Assembly: GCF_000758525.1 (NCBI RefSeq)
Contig: NZ_CP009241.1
Span: 186,001 to 250,000, forward strand
From: Paenibacillus sp. FSL H7-0357
GTDB taxonomy: Bacteria; Bacillota; Bacilli; Paenibacillales; Paenibacillaceae
Direction of reading: 5' to 3'
DNA: 64,000 bases
The translations under genes and the position numbers were made by a program. Shown piece after piece: positions 8,701-17,735 of this stretch (position 1 is the stretch's first letter; each line of letters begins with the position of its first letter). The notes below the pieces were generated by a model. That model searched no databases, was not told the DNA's origin, and was given only the letters and a program-made list of their open reading frames with translations.

Positions 8701-8799
8701 GAATGGCGAAAGCCCTCTTCGATTCTTCTCTAAAACCCTCAATGCTTCAAAACAGAAACCTGATTCAATCTGAGCAGTAGCTGAAGAAGTGCGTAGCGA

Positions 8800-9286
8800 T
8801 TAATATTTTGAACTATTCGTTTTTGAAGAATGACCGGTATCATAATGTGTTCACCTGAGGGAAGACCGGACTGGGATATCTTTGATTGATGATATTGAGG
8901 TCCATTTTCTAGAGCTGCCTAAGTTGGATGAACATAGTGTTCCGACTGAAGGCGGATTGATCAATTGGTTGTTGTTTCTCAAAGGTGTTGATACATCATA
9001 TTGGGAGGTGCTGAAGATGAATGAGCCAGGGCTGGAGAAGGCGATGGATACCCTGCAATATTTGAGTCGGGATTCTGAGGTCAGACGGTTGTATGAGGCC
9101 AGACAGAAGTATTTGCATGATGAGGCATCTATGGTTGAAGGGGCAAAGTCAGCGGGGATTGCAGAAGGTGTAAATAAAGGAAAAAGAGAAGTAGCTAAGA
9201 ACTTGTTAGCGATGGGTATGGACCATGCTGCTGTCGCTAAAGCAACTGGTCTGAGTGAAGATGAAATCATGTCTATAATGTTTTAA
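8800..9286 (+). pseudogene. Rpn/PD-(D/E)XK transposase-nuclease remnant, copy 2
   Basis: A C-terminal frame of 134 codons (8882-9286) is intact: DDIEVHFLELPKLDEHSVP, WEVLKMNEPGLEKAM, RRLYEARQKYLHDEASM, and the usual C-terminal NLLAMGMDHAAVAKATGLSEDEI. Upstream, FLKNDRYHNVF is joined by a frameshift and stop at about 8853-8860. The nuclease domain proper is missing. Rpn proteins are Rec-independent recombination-promoting endonucleases. Copy 1 at 7386-7828 is the same segment, so the two fragments may come from a duplication or from two insertions. Confidence 0.65.
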
Positions 9287-9317
9287 CGCCCGTATGGTTT
9301 GAGTTATTAATAATAAA

Positions 9318-9357
9318 AACAAGGACTATGGAGGGCAGGTCCAAGTCCTTGTTTTTT
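9318..9357 (+). terminator. Terminator after Rpn remnant 2
   Basis: Stem AACAAGGACT/AGTCCTTGTT with a 16-base loop followed by TTTTTT. Confidence 0.8.
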
Positions 9358-9581
9358 GTTTATAGCAAGCTCTCCGAAAATCTAGTACACATGTGAGTTC
9401 ATATCTTTGAGAAGTCGTTCGCATTGATTTCTAATGTGAGCCAACCTTGTATTAAGTTGATCCAGGCCAAGGTTCATTACTTTAGAGTAAGGGACTCTAA
9501 ACACATTTGCTAAACAGCGTTTGCGTTTGCATAGAGTACTAACATCGGCTCGCGCTGAATTGTGGCTCTACACCTCCACCT
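9358..9581. other. Non-coding stretch before right att-like repeat
   Basis: No gene or clear signal seen. CACCTCCACCTCTCGACTCCAT at its end faintly recalls the 3' T-arm/acceptor part of tmRNA. Confidence 0.4.
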
Positions 9582-9632
9582 CTCGACTCCATAAAAAGTA
9601 TCAGTGAAGACACATTAAATGGTGTCTTTTTT
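9582..9632 (+). repeat. Att-like direct repeat, right copy (orphan ssrA end plus terminator)
   Basis: CTCGACTCCAT, a few bases, then AGTATCAGTGAAGACAC and a GACAC/GTGTC hairpin with TTTTTT. It aligns without gaps to 3979-4029 (43 of 51 by hand). The terminator points forward although no forward gene lies in front of it, which fits a displaced ssrA 3' end. Confidence 0.55.
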
Positions 9633-9717
9633 CATTTAAACAGCTATTCAGGGTTGTACATAGTGATTGAAAGGATTTATATGACACGAGTTCAGCTTCT
9701 GATTTTCGTTCCATGCT

Positions 9718-12099
9718 TTATCCCATAATGACTAGCACGTTGTTTTCAGCTTTCATTTTAGCGATTGGGATTAGGTCCCCTTGAATTTCTTCGCCGTTAA
9801 TGACGATATGGGTAACCCCTTTTTGGACGCCGTTCTTGTTTTCTACCTGAATGTTCAGCTTCTTACCGCGGAATTCCCGCGCCATGGAGAAGTCATTCCA
9901 GCTGGAAGGAACACATGGGTTGATGCGAAGGCCATCCATCTGCGGCTGAACGCCCATGATGCCCTCCACCAGAGAGACCATCACGGTCGAGGCGGTGCCG
10001 GTGAGCCAGTGGACATGGGCCCGGCCTTGATACGGGCTGTCTTTGGACTCGACGAACTGACCATGCACGTAAGGCTCCAGTTTACGGATTTCGGCCTTAT
10101 CGTTCATGCTGGCCGGACTACAATTCAGGAAATATTCGAACGCGCGTTCACCGTTGCCAATCATGGTTTCCGCTAAGATGAGCCATCCCTGCGGCTGGCT
10201 GAAGATGCCGGCGTTTTCCTTGGTGGAGGCGTTGAAAAGAGCCATCAGAGCCACTGGCAAACCGTACTCCCGGAACGGCGGGTAGAATAACATGGTGCCG
10301 TAATCGGTCCGCAGATTCTCGTACACTTTATCCATGGAGACCTTTGCCTGTTCCGGGCGGGCGGCGCCGCTTAATACGGCCCAGCTTTGCGGATTCAGCC
10401 AGATTTTTGCTTCATCATTCTCCCAGGAGCCAATTGTATAGTTATCTTCGGTGAATCCGCGGACGAACTGATCGTTCTCCCAAGCATGCTTCTGAATGTT
10501 CCCGTCGAGCTCATCAAGCAGGCCCTGTGCCCACTTTACGTCGTCCGGCTTGTTCTTATTTTGCGCGATTTCCATGAACACTTTGAAGGCCATGTACAGC
10601 TGGAAGGCGACGAATAGCGACTCACCCTTGGCTCCGAGACGCAGACAATCGTTCCAGTCTGCATGAAGCCCGACCGGCATGCCATGTGCACCCATACGAT
10701 CCAGACTGAATTGAAGGGCCTGGCGCAGATGCTCGTACACCGTGCCTTCACCCTTATCTGAATAAGGTATCACTTCATCTGTAAAGCCCCAGTTGCCACT
10801 TTCATTTAAGTATTTAATTACGGTTGGGAACAGCCACAAGGCGTCATCGGCGCGATAGTGGGGATGACCGGTTTCCCGCACGTATTCCGGGTCGTCTGGT
10901 GTGCCCTCGTGACCAGGGTTATGATCAAACTTCACGAGTGGAAGTCCACCGCCGTTCGAGACCTGGGCGGAAATCATTAGTCTCAGACGCTCGAGAGCCA
11001 TCTCATGATCCAGATGAATGATACCTTGAATATCCTGTACGGTATCCCGATAGCCAAGTCCGTTACGAAGACCGGAGTATTGGAAGGAGGCTGCACGAGA
11101 CCAGATGAAAGTGATGAAGCATTGATATGCGTTCCAGGTGTTGATCATGTTGTTCAGATTATCGCTTGGTGTCTGGACCTGGAAGCGGTTAAGTTTGCTG
11201 TGCCAGAATGCCTTCAGTTCTTCGAGTTCCTTGTCCACGACAGACAAATCTTTGTAGTGGCTAAGAATTTCGGACGCGCCTTTCTCGTCATATTGTCCCA
11301 GAAGGAATGCGATTTCTTTCTCTTCTCCTGGCTGCAGCTCCACGTTGATCTGCAGAGCGCCGCAGGAGTTGGTGTTGTAGTTTAATGAATTGCTACATTG
11401 GCCGTTTGCAACGGAGGCCGGATTGCCGTAGCTGCGGTAATCGCCGAGGAACGTATCCCGGTCGCCGTCGTAAGCGGTTACCTCTGCGCCTGCAGCACCG
11501 AAGAATCTCCAGCTCCGATCCTCGGGAACGTTTTCATTGATGGATTGAAGGATCATATTGTTTTTGTAGTAGGTCCGTGAGATGAACAGCGTGTACTGAA
11601 GGTTGACAGTATCCTGCTCGTAATTGTTATTGTTGGTTAATTCGACAAATCCGAAGAGAGCCAGCTTCCGCGCTTTAGAGTCATTATTGCGGACCTTCAT
11701 GCGCCACACCTCGTAGGTTTTGTTCAGCGGCACATAATATAATGATTCTGTATGGATATTGTCGTAATCCGAGACGATGTTCGTGTATCCGGTTCCATGA
11801 TGGCATACCGACTTGTACTGATCCAGATCTTTACCCACGGGCTGCCAAGAACCGGACCAATAATCCCCGTTCTCCAAATCTCTCACGTAAATGTAGCGTC
11901 CAGGCTCGTCCTTTGAATTAAAATGGTAGCGGACATGCCGCCCGTTGGCTCCAGACTTTACAAAACTGTAGCCCCCTGCGTTTCCTGAGATAATGGCGCC
12001 GTATTCCGGCGAGCCCAGGTAGTTCGCCCAAGAGGCAGGCGTATTCGGTTTCGTAATGAGATACTCTTTGTTTTTTTCGTCAAAGTGACCGTATTGCAT
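9718..12099 (-). CDS. GH94-family glycoside phosphorylase (cellobiose/chitobiose type)
   Basis: The 793-aa intracellular enzyme (no signal peptide) should phosphorolyse a beta-linked disaccharide to a sugar-1-phosphate plus free sugar. N-terminal MQYGHFDEKNKEYLITKPNTP, NYLGSPEYGAIISGNAGGYSF and DYWSGSWQPVGKDLD are typical of the family's beta-sandwich domain. The catalytic (alpha/alpha)6 domain contains RNGLGYRDTVQD near 345-356 and HADWNDCLRLG near 479-489, where the general-acid Asp lies. The layout fits cellobiose or N,N'-diacetylchitobiose phosphorylase; sequence alone does not settle the sugar. Start: the ATG at 12099 has AGGAGG 7 bases before it; the ATG at 12105 is too close, and the longer frame lacks a site. 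It stands alone, reading toward the right att-like repeat. Confidence 0.85.
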   Translation of the reverse strand: MQYGHFDEKNKEYLITKPNTPASWANYLGSPEYGAIISGNAGGYSFVKSGANGRHVRYHFNSKDEPGRYIYVRDLENGDYWSGSWQPVGKDLDQYKSVCHHGTGYTNIVSDYDNIHTESLYYVPLNKTYEVWRMKVRNNDSKARKLALFGFVELTNNNNYEQDTVNLQYTLFISRTYYKNNMILQSINENVPEDRSWRFFGAAGAEVTAYDGDRDTFLGDYRSYGNPASVANGQCSNSLNYNTNSCGALQINVELQPGEEKEIAFLLGQYDEKGASEILSHYKDLSVVDKELEELKAFWHSKLNRFQVQTPSDNLNNMINTWNAYQCFITFIWSRAASFQYSGLRNGLGYRDTVQDIQGIIHLDHEMALERLRLMISAQVSNGGGLPLVKFDHNPGHEGTPDDPEYVRETGHPHYRADDALWLFPTVIKYLNESGNWGFTDEVIPYSDKGEGTVYEHLRQALQFSLDRMGAHGMPVGLHADWNDCLRLGAKGESLFVAFQLYMAFKVFMEIAQNKNKPDDVKWAQGLLDELDGNIQKHAWENDQFVRGFTEDNYTIGSWENDEAKIWLNPQSWAVLSGAARPEQAKVSMDKVYENLRTDYGTMLFYPPFREYGLPVALMALFNASTKENAGIFSQPQGWLILAETMIGNGERAFEYFLNCSPASMNDKAEIRKLEPYVHGQFVESKDSPYQGRAHVHWLTGTASTVMVSLVEGIMGVQPQMDGLRINPCVPSSWNDFSMAREFRGKKLNIQVENKNGVQKGVTHIVINGEEIQGDLIPIAKMKAENNVLVIMG

Positions 12100-12521
12100 A
12101 ACCATTCCTCCTATAAAGTGGATGATGGGCAGGGCAATAAACGCGCGTTCACAAACGGGTGAAGTTTCCCGGCCCAATTTCATTATAAGATAGTTTTAAT
12201 CAACCTATAACCCCATATTTGTGAAAAATCAACAAAGAATATCAAACTAAGGATTTTTCAAGTTCTTCTAATAAAGGCGGGAAAACGGAAGGGTTTTATC
12301 GCCTTATTGATGTGTCGAAGGACTTTTTTTTCGTAATACGCAAAATTTAGTTTAACATGTCGTTTTTGATGGTAATGTATGTATATTGTGTGGTTATATA
12401 ATGAATCAACCAAGTTTTTATGTATTCTGTATATGCATTAGGTCCACGGAAGCTTGTACATAGATCACATTTAGTGTTTATTTGGGTTGGGAGTTAATCT
12501 ACCCTGCGAAAGGATGATTTT
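12100..12521. other. Divergent intergenic region, GH94 gene / secretion locus
   Basis: No gene. A TATAAT box on the minus strand at 12182-12187 could serve the GH94 gene, and TATAAT at 12397-12402 on the plus strand the secretion locus. Neither has a good -35 box at standard spacing, so positions are tentative. Confidence 0.35.
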
Positions 12522-12851
12522 ATGAAAATTGATGTCCAAAGGGAGAGCGGAATTGCCCGGGAGATCGGCCAGCATGAAGTTTCTCTGGGCGCAATCAAAG
12601 AAAATCTCGAGTTGTACAAGGAAAGTTTGAGAAAAAGCTGGGATGCAGATGAAACTATACATATGACACATGCCATGGAACTGATTCAAACGAGTATTGG
12701 AAGGGTCGCATCAAGTCTTAGAGGAATTGAGTCGGATATTATATCTACGGCAAATGCGATAAGACAAGAAGAAGATGCGAAGGAGGCAGCAGAAATCGCA
12801 GCTAGAGAGGCAGCAATGAAGCAGCTCAAGAATAGTCCGCATACTAAATAA
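12522..12851 (+). CDS. WXG100-like helical protein, first gene of secretion locus
   Basis: The 109-aa, almost wholly helical protein has Trp-40 in KSWDADE at the position of the WXG turn, and a C-terminal coiled coil (RQEEDAKEAAEIAAREAAMKQL). It looks like the small helical partners encoded just before type VII effectors. GAAAGGATG precedes the ATG. The next gene starts 24 bp downstream and encodes the likely effector, so a chaperone/co-secretion partner role is inferred. Confidence 0.65.
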   Translation: MKIDVQRESGIAREIGQHEVSLGAIKENLELYKESLRKSWDADETIHMTHAMELIQTSIGRVASSLRGIESDIISTANAIRQEEDAKEAAEIAAREAAMKQLKNSPHTK

Positions 12852-12875
12852 AGTCTGTGCCGGGAGGACACTGTA

Positions 12876-14057
12876 TTGAATACCATTTTCCTAGATGAGA
12901 ATCTTATTCAAATTGCATCAACCCATCTTTCTAAGTACACCTCTGACTTATCTGACGCAGTGAGCAGACTTTCCCGGTTGCTTGGTCAAATTGACAATAG
13001 AGTTCTATCGCGAAGTGATGTAGGCAGCCGGTTAGGCAACCTGTGTAAAGAGCTGGGGGATTTACAGGAAAAGCTGGGGAATTTCAAGAGGTTTGTGGAG
13101 AACGAAAGTGGAAAATATTTTGATATTGAAGATTATTTGGTTAAAGTCGGATTGTCATTCAGCTCAAACCCCATAGACCAGTATGAATCTCAATTGGCTG
13201 GCGATCCTTTCTTTCTGCTGGCCTTCCGCAATGCCGTGAATGATGTATTCTCTGGCATTACAAACTCGGATACATTACTCCGGTATAAAGATTTGCAGTT
13301 TAAAACCGTTAAAAAAGACGGGAAGATTCTCATTCAGCTCGTCAATGCGGAAATGGTTACGGGCAGACACTATATGGAGTATAGAGACGGGTTGGTCCGG
13401 CTCTTGGGCGGGGAAAGTGGAACCTTCAAGAAGCGATACGTGAACCGGTTAATTAACGGGGATGGAATACCTCTGTATGTTGATGGCCATGGAGTTATCC
13501 AAGATAATATGGACCGTTTTAATAGACTGGCTCCTGTAGAACAATTCATCAATGGAAGAAGCAACAGATTACAAAATATGAAGGATGTATTCAAATCTTC
13601 TTATAAAGACGGGATGACGCTCTGGGATGATTTTAACTGGAAAAACACGACGGTCTTGTCTAAGGGCGGAAAGTTTCTAGGTGCAGCCGGGACGGTTCTG
13701 GCGGTAGGAGATAACTTTGTGGAGACATTCAGAGACGGCGGGAAATGGGATTTCAACTTGAAGAACACCGGTACTTTTGCTGTGAACACCACGGTGGATG
13801 TTGCCGCCGGTGCGGGTGCAGCAGCAACTGGTGCCGTTATCGGCTCGTTTGTGGTGCCACCCTTGGGAACTGTAGTGGGGCTCGCCACAGGCGTAGCTAT
13901 AAACTTTGCCCTGAATGCCAAGTTCGGAGGTCCGCCGCCGAAAAGTGTAGTCGATCATACGAAAGATTTGGTTAACGATGCAGTGGATGCTACTTGCGAC
14001 GCTATCAGTGGTGCTGTATCAAACATCGGAAAGGGCTTGAATAAATTGATATGGTAG
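12876..14057 (+). CDS. Putative type VII-secreted effector with glycine-rich C-terminal segment
   Basis: The 393-aa protein has an N-terminal helical region (about 1-100, heptad-like LSDAVSRLSRLLGQID and LCKELGDLQEKLGNF) resembling WXG/LXG targeting bundles. The middle is unrecognised. Residues about 308-346 are a long hydrophobic Gly/Ala-rich stretch (AAGAGAAATGAVIGSFVVPP, then GTVVGLATGVAIN), as in membrane-inserting or glycine-zipper toxins. No signal peptide. The TTG at 12876 is chosen because GGGAGG lies 7 bases before it. Upstream is a WXG-like partner and downstream a polytopic membrane protein that could confer immunity. Function is inferred from layout; no enzymatic motif was found. 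Confidence 0.6.
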   Translation: MNTIFLDENLIQIASTHLSKYTSDLSDAVSRLSRLLGQIDNRVLSRSDVGSRLGNLCKELGDLQEKLGNFKRFVENESGKYFDIEDYLVKVGLSFSSNPIDQYESQLAGDPFFLLAFRNAVNDVFSGITNSDTLLRYKDLQFKTVKKDGKILIQLVNAEMVTGRHYMEYRDGLVRLLGGESGTFKKRYVNRLINGDGIPLYVDGHGVIQDNMDRFNRLAPVEQFINGRSNRLQNMKDVFKSSYKDGMTLWDDFNWKNTTVLSKGGKFLGAAGTVLAVGDNFVETFRDGGKWDFNLKNTGTFAVNTTVDVAAGAGAAATGAVIGSFVVPPLGTVVGLATGVAINFALNAKFGGPPPKSVVDHTKDLVNDAVDATCDAISGAVSNIGKGLNKLIW

Positions 14058-14066
14058 GAGGCTCAC

Positions 14067-14840
14067 ATGTTAAAGCAATATAACGAGGAGTACTTCGCTA
14101 AAATAAAGGAAGCCGCGCGTGAACGCTTGCGTCCTGATAGTGTATCTGTATTTTTTATAGCTACCTTAGTGTTCAGTGCTGTAATGATCGCGGTTTCGCT
14201 TAATGCGGTTCTCTATGGTGATAACACCGATTCGAGATGGATGATTTATTTAATTGTAGACATAGTCCTCTGGGCATTCCATTTGCTGGCTGCGCTTTTA
14301 TTTTATAATGAGAAATTGGCCTACAAATATCAAAAAATTCAGGCCTATATACTATGTTTCATTTCCCTGAAATTTTCACTTGAGATCTATTTGGTTTATT
14401 TTCTCATGTGTGAAGACAGGGGAGCGGAGCCGTTCATGACATCACTCGGTCTGCTGATGTTGTTAGGCGGAATTCTTTTTCTGATCCTCTCCACCTGGCG
14501 GGCAGTACATCGGGTAAAACAGGGTCATTTACGAAGAGGCGAAAAAGGATTATATAATTTTGGGGGGTCCAAGTCGTACATAAGTTTCCCTGTTATTTAT
14601 CTCGGAGCCGTTATTGCCGGATTTGTGCCTAGGATGTTCGCGGATAGCAGCAGTTATACATCTTTTGAGCCTGTTATTGCCTTGGTGCTTAGTGTACTTA
14701 TTCAGTATCTCACCGCAATGTTCTTGCCTGAATTCATCCTGCTGGCATACTGCAAAGGGCGGTTCCAATCTTTTCATATCCAACCACCCAACCAGCGTAA
14801 ATCGAAGCAGCAGAAGCCACGGGGGGGACACAAGGCATGA
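14067..14840 (+). CDS. Polytopic membrane protein, candidate immunity protein
   Basis: The 257-aa protein has about six hydrophobic segments (for example SVFFIATLVFSAVMIAVSL, LLMLLGGILFLILST and YLGAVIAGFVPRMF) and a basic cytoplasmic tail (NQRKSKQQKPRGG). I do not recognise the family. It begins 9 bp after the putative effector, preceded by GTAGGAGG, and overlaps the next gene by ATGA. A membrane-resident protein next to a product with a membrane-active-looking segment fits an immunity role, but a structural role in secretion is also possible. Confidence 0.5.
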   Translation: MLKQYNEEYFAKIKEAARERLRPDSVSVFFIATLVFSAVMIAVSLNAVLYGDNTDSRWMIYLIVDIVLWAFHLLAALLFYNEKLAYKYQKIQAYILCFISLKFSLEIYLVYFLMCEDRGAEPFMTSLGLLMLLGGILFLILSTWRAVHRVKQGHLRRGEKGLYNFGGSKSYISFPVIYLGAVIAGFVPRMFADSSSYTSFEPVIALVLSVLIQYLTAMFLPEFILLAYCKGRFQSFHIQPPNQRKSKQQKPRGGHKA

Positions 14841-15286
14841 AAATAAAGCGGACTCCGATTATATTCCATAACGTCATCAGTTGTACCAAAACCTGCAAAA
14901 TAGAGGAATGGCATCAGCTGGCCAGAGAGCTTCGTAATTCCGTTGTAAGCAGTGGCTTATATGGCACAGGTCCGATCATTTATCAAGTTTCCAATCTGAA
15001 TTTGGACGTAGGGGAGGCTGACTATTCCTTCTACATTCCTGTTAATGCACCTGTAGAGATGGAGAAAAATGAGGATTATCACTTTACGGAAACTTTGAAC
15101 TTTACAGACGGGCTGCTGCTCAGACACGCTGATCTCGACGAGGATATCGAAGAATCATACGCTGTTCTGCGGTCATGCGCCGAATCCTATCAGCTAACGC
15201 TTGAGGAACCCTTTTACAATATCTATCTGGATGTCTACGGGGATGGAATTATTGATATCTTTGCTCCGGTCATTAAGGAGGGATAG
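14837..15286 (+). CDS. DUF5085-family protein, copy 1
   Basis: The 149-aa soluble protein reads KIKRTPIIFHNVISCTKTCK with YGTGPIIYQVSNLNLDVGEADYSFYIPV. Its order of elements (short N-terminal strand, helix, GPxxYxxxN, FYIPV) parallels the following gene, so the two are diverged paralogs. DUF5085 proteins accompany LXG/type VII effector genes in Bacillus, presumably as accessory or targeting factors. The start ATG overlaps the previous stop by four bases, which indicates coupling. Confidence 0.65.
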   Translation: MKIKRTPIIFHNVISCTKTCKIEEWHQLARELRNSVVSSGLYGTGPIIYQVSNLNLDVGEADYSFYIPVNAPVEMEKNEDYHFTETLNFTDGLLLRHADLDEDIEESYAVLRSCAESYQLTLEEPFYNIYLDVYGDGIIDIFAPVIKEG

Positions 15287-15287
15287 T

Positions 15288-15752
15288 GTGGTAAATCCAA
15301 AGGATTCGATAAAGTACACCAGTGTTGTCTCCAGAAAGTATTATTTCTACTATAAGGATCTGGAGCAGCATCTATCCGATTTTATGAGTGATGTATTCAA
15401 GCTTAAGGCTACGATTAAAGGTCCCTTATTCTATTCTATAAACAATATTCCATTGGATGAAAAAATGCATGCTGAATTTTTTATTCCTATCCAAGAGGAT
15501 TATCTGGACGTGACAGAAGATATGCATTTCCACAGTTATTTCTGCATCGACCGGATGATTTCTACTTGTGATCTTGCCGATTATGAAGCAAGCACGGAGA
15601 CCTCTTATGGAGAGCTGCTTCACTATATGGAGAGCAATTATTTGCGCCAGACGACTCCCATTTTTCATATCGTTTCCGGGGACCGGACATTACCCTATTT
15701 GTTTATCAAAATCGGAGTCAGCGCTCAAAGTGCTGAGGAAATTTGGCTGTGA
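15288..15752 (+). CDS. DUF5085-family protein, copy 2
   Basis: The 154-aa protein has the clearer family match: GPLFYSINNIPLDEKMHAEF, FIPIQEDYLDVTEDMHFHSY and TPIFHIVSGDRTLPYLFIKIG. The GTG at 15288 is chosen because AAGGAGGG lies 5 bases before it; the frame extends upstream to 15201, but that part only overlaps copy 1. It is separated from copy 1 by one base. Two related DUF5085 genes in tandem may form a heteromer serving the effector module. Confidence 0.75.
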   Translation: MVNPKDSIKYTSVVSRKYYFYYKDLEQHLSDFMSDVFKLKATIKGPLFYSINNIPLDEKMHAEFFIPIQEDYLDVTEDMHFHSYFCIDRMISTCDLADYEASTETSYGELLHYMESNYLRQTTPIFHIVSGDRTLPYLFIKIGVSAQSAEEIWL

Positions 15753-15810
15753 ACGGCGGTACAGGACGGTTATCAGCGAATTGAACCGCATGTAGAAAGG
15801 ATGCAAGGAG

Positions 15811-17697
15811 ATGGCATTCAATCCAGAAACCAATGAAGAATTAGTGATTGATGGGAAGGTTTATGTTGTTCAGGGGCATCCGCTCATGAGTGAGATCCCC
15901 TACGGCCAAGAGGGCAGGCAAGGTACGGTGTATAAACTCACCAGCATTCAAGATGGCATTTCCAAAGCGCTGAAAGTATTCAAACCCGTCTTCCGGCAGC
16001 CTTCTAATGTATATTTGTCAGAGCAGCTTGCGGCCTTTTCAAAGATTGATGGACTTCAGGTCTGTGAACGGGATGTATTGATTCCTCAGCGGGACGTGCA
16101 ACTGTTGGGAAGTCACCCGGAGCTGCTGTATGCTGTTCTTATGCCATGGATCAATGGTCCGACCTGGATGGATATCATACTGGAAAAGAAAGATATTCCC
16201 CAAGAAACGGCGCTTCATACCGCCAGATCCTTGGCTGAAGTGTTATCTTTCATGGAGCAGCGCGGGTTGGCGCATGGGGATTTATCAGGCTCTAACGTTA
16301 TGATTCCCGGACTCCTGCATGAGATTATGCCCTTAGTCAAATCATGCATTCAGCTGATCGACATAGAGCACATGTATGCGGTCCACCTCGACAGACCTGA
16401 ATATATGACGATGGGATCACCCGGATACTCTTCCGGGAGAAGTGATTATCAGCATCTTTGGAACAAGTATGCAGATCGTTATTCCGGCAGCATCCTGCTC
16501 GCGGAGATGCTGGCATGGTTCCATCCCGAGATTCGGGAAGCGGCATGGGGTGAAAGTTATTTTGACCCCGGGTTGATGGAAAATGATCAGGATAGAGTAG
16601 CCTTAATTAATAGAGTGTTGACTGAAAATTACGGCGGCGAGGTTGCGGGTCTTTTCCGTAAAGCATGGGAAAGCGACGCGCTATATCAATGTCCAGCATT
16701 CGGAGAATGGTATATTGCCTTATCATCGGTCAGCCTTGGCTACACGGACTCCTCCGAAGAGGACCGGGCGGAAGGAACAATGACTTCAACGGCCCTCCCA
16801 TCCGTTCTTCGTCCGACTCCAATGGAAGAGTTGTCAGAATGGGATGAAGCGCCGCTGGGTAGAGCAAGAATGCTGGAAAGTTCAGGGGATTTACAGGGAG
16901 CCTTGGCGGCTTACACAGCATTGCTTGCCGGTCCCGTTGCTGATTCCTCTGTGCGCCATGAAATCGAAGTTTCCATACAGGTGATTCAGTCTCTGCTGGC
17001 TGAACAGCATTCGAAAGAAACTGCGCCGGAACAGGAAGAACCGCGCCAGCCGGCAGGCAAGAAATGGCGGCTCGGAATGCTGATTGCCTTGGCGGCAGCT
17101 ATTGTGCTCGGCGGCAGTCTGACTGTAAGGGGAATGATGGGCGAATCGGAGCCCTCTAATGAGGCTACTGACGTTGCCGCTCAAGCAACGGTGCAGCCAA
17201 CGGCAACAGCCCATCCAACGGTTGCCGCCAGCCCGTCAGCGGCTGCTCTGGCGCCCGTAACTACGGAAAAGCCGACGCCAAAGCCGACAGCTCAGCCGAC
17301 GGTTAAACCAACGCCGAAGCCGACAGCCCATCCGACGGTTAAACCAACGCCAAAGCCGACAGCTCAGCCAACGGTTAAACCAACACCGAAGCCGACAGCC
17401 CATCCAATGGTTAAACCAACGCCAAAGCCGACAGCCCAGCCAATGGTTAAACCAACACCGAAGCCGACAGCTAAACCAACAGCCAAACCAACGTCGAAGC
17501 CGACAACTAAACCGGCGGCAACCGCCAAATCAGTAGCGAAGAAGCAAAAAATCAAAGCGCTGGAGGATAGCATTCTTTATGCCTACAACGTTGAAGATGA
17601 TACGGAAAAGGTTATTCGTCTGGCTAAACAACTAAAAGCACTGGATAGCAATAACAAGCTGGCACGAAGCATGCTAAAAGAGCTTACAGGAGAGTAG
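15811..17697 (+). CDS. Membrane-anchored kinase-like protein with Pro-Thr repeat tail (EssB-like layout)
   Basis: The 628-aa protein has a protein-kinase-like fold at 1-320. [10 protein letters not shown] acts as glycine loop and KALKVFKP holds the invariant Lys. The catalytic loop reads HGDLSGSN in place of HRDxKxxN, and IDIEH stands where DFG is expected. A TM helix (about 421-443, [19 protein letters not shown]) follows. The outer part is a low-complexity stretch of about ten 8-10-residue Pro-Thr-Lys units ([12 protein letters not shown], about 485-566) and ends in a short helical domain. Kinase fold, one TM and an outer domain are also the layout of EssB/YukC, a core T7SSb component, so this may be the EssB counterpart; the sequence is too diverged to be sure. 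Whether it phosphorylates is unclear. CAAGGAG precedes ATG 15811. Confidence 0.65.
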   Translation: MAFNPETNEELVIDGKVYVVQGHPLMSEIPYGQEGRQGTVYKLTSIQDGISKALKVFKPVFRQPSNVYLSEQLAAFSKIDGLQVCERDVLIPQRDVQLLGSHPELLYAVLMPWINGPTWMDIILEKKDIPQETALHTARSLAEVLSFMEQRGLAHGDLSGSNVMIPGLLHEIMPLVKSCIQLIDIEHMYAVHLDRPEYMTMGSPGYSSGRSDYQHLWNKYADRYSGSILLAEMLAWFHPEIREAAWGESYFDPGLMENDQDRVALINRVLTENYGGEVAGLFRKAWESDALYQCPAFGEWYIALSSVSLGYTDSSEEDRAEGTMTSTALPSVLRPTPMEELSEWDEAPLGRARMLESSGDLQGALAAYTALLAGPVADSSVRHEIEVSIQVIQSLLAEQHSKETAPEQEEPRQPAGKKWRLGMLIALAAAIVLGGSLTVRGMMGESEPSNEATDVAAQATVQPTATAHPTVAASPSAAALAPVTTEKPTPKPTAQPTVKPTPKPTAHPTVKPTPKPTAQPTVKPTPKPTAHPMVKPTPKPTAQPMVKPTPKPTAKPTAKPTSKPTTKPAATAKSVAKKQKIKALEDSILYAYNVEDDTEKVIRLAKQLKALDSNNKLARSMLKELTGE

Positions 17698-17735
17698 TTA
17701 TACAAAAGTACATATAACATTTAGGAGGAATAGAT

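Noticed and set aside
17266-17520. Short regular 30-bp units, considered as a CRISPR or minisatellite
   Set aside because: They are in frame inside a protein gene and encode Pro-Thr-Lys units; there are no spacers.
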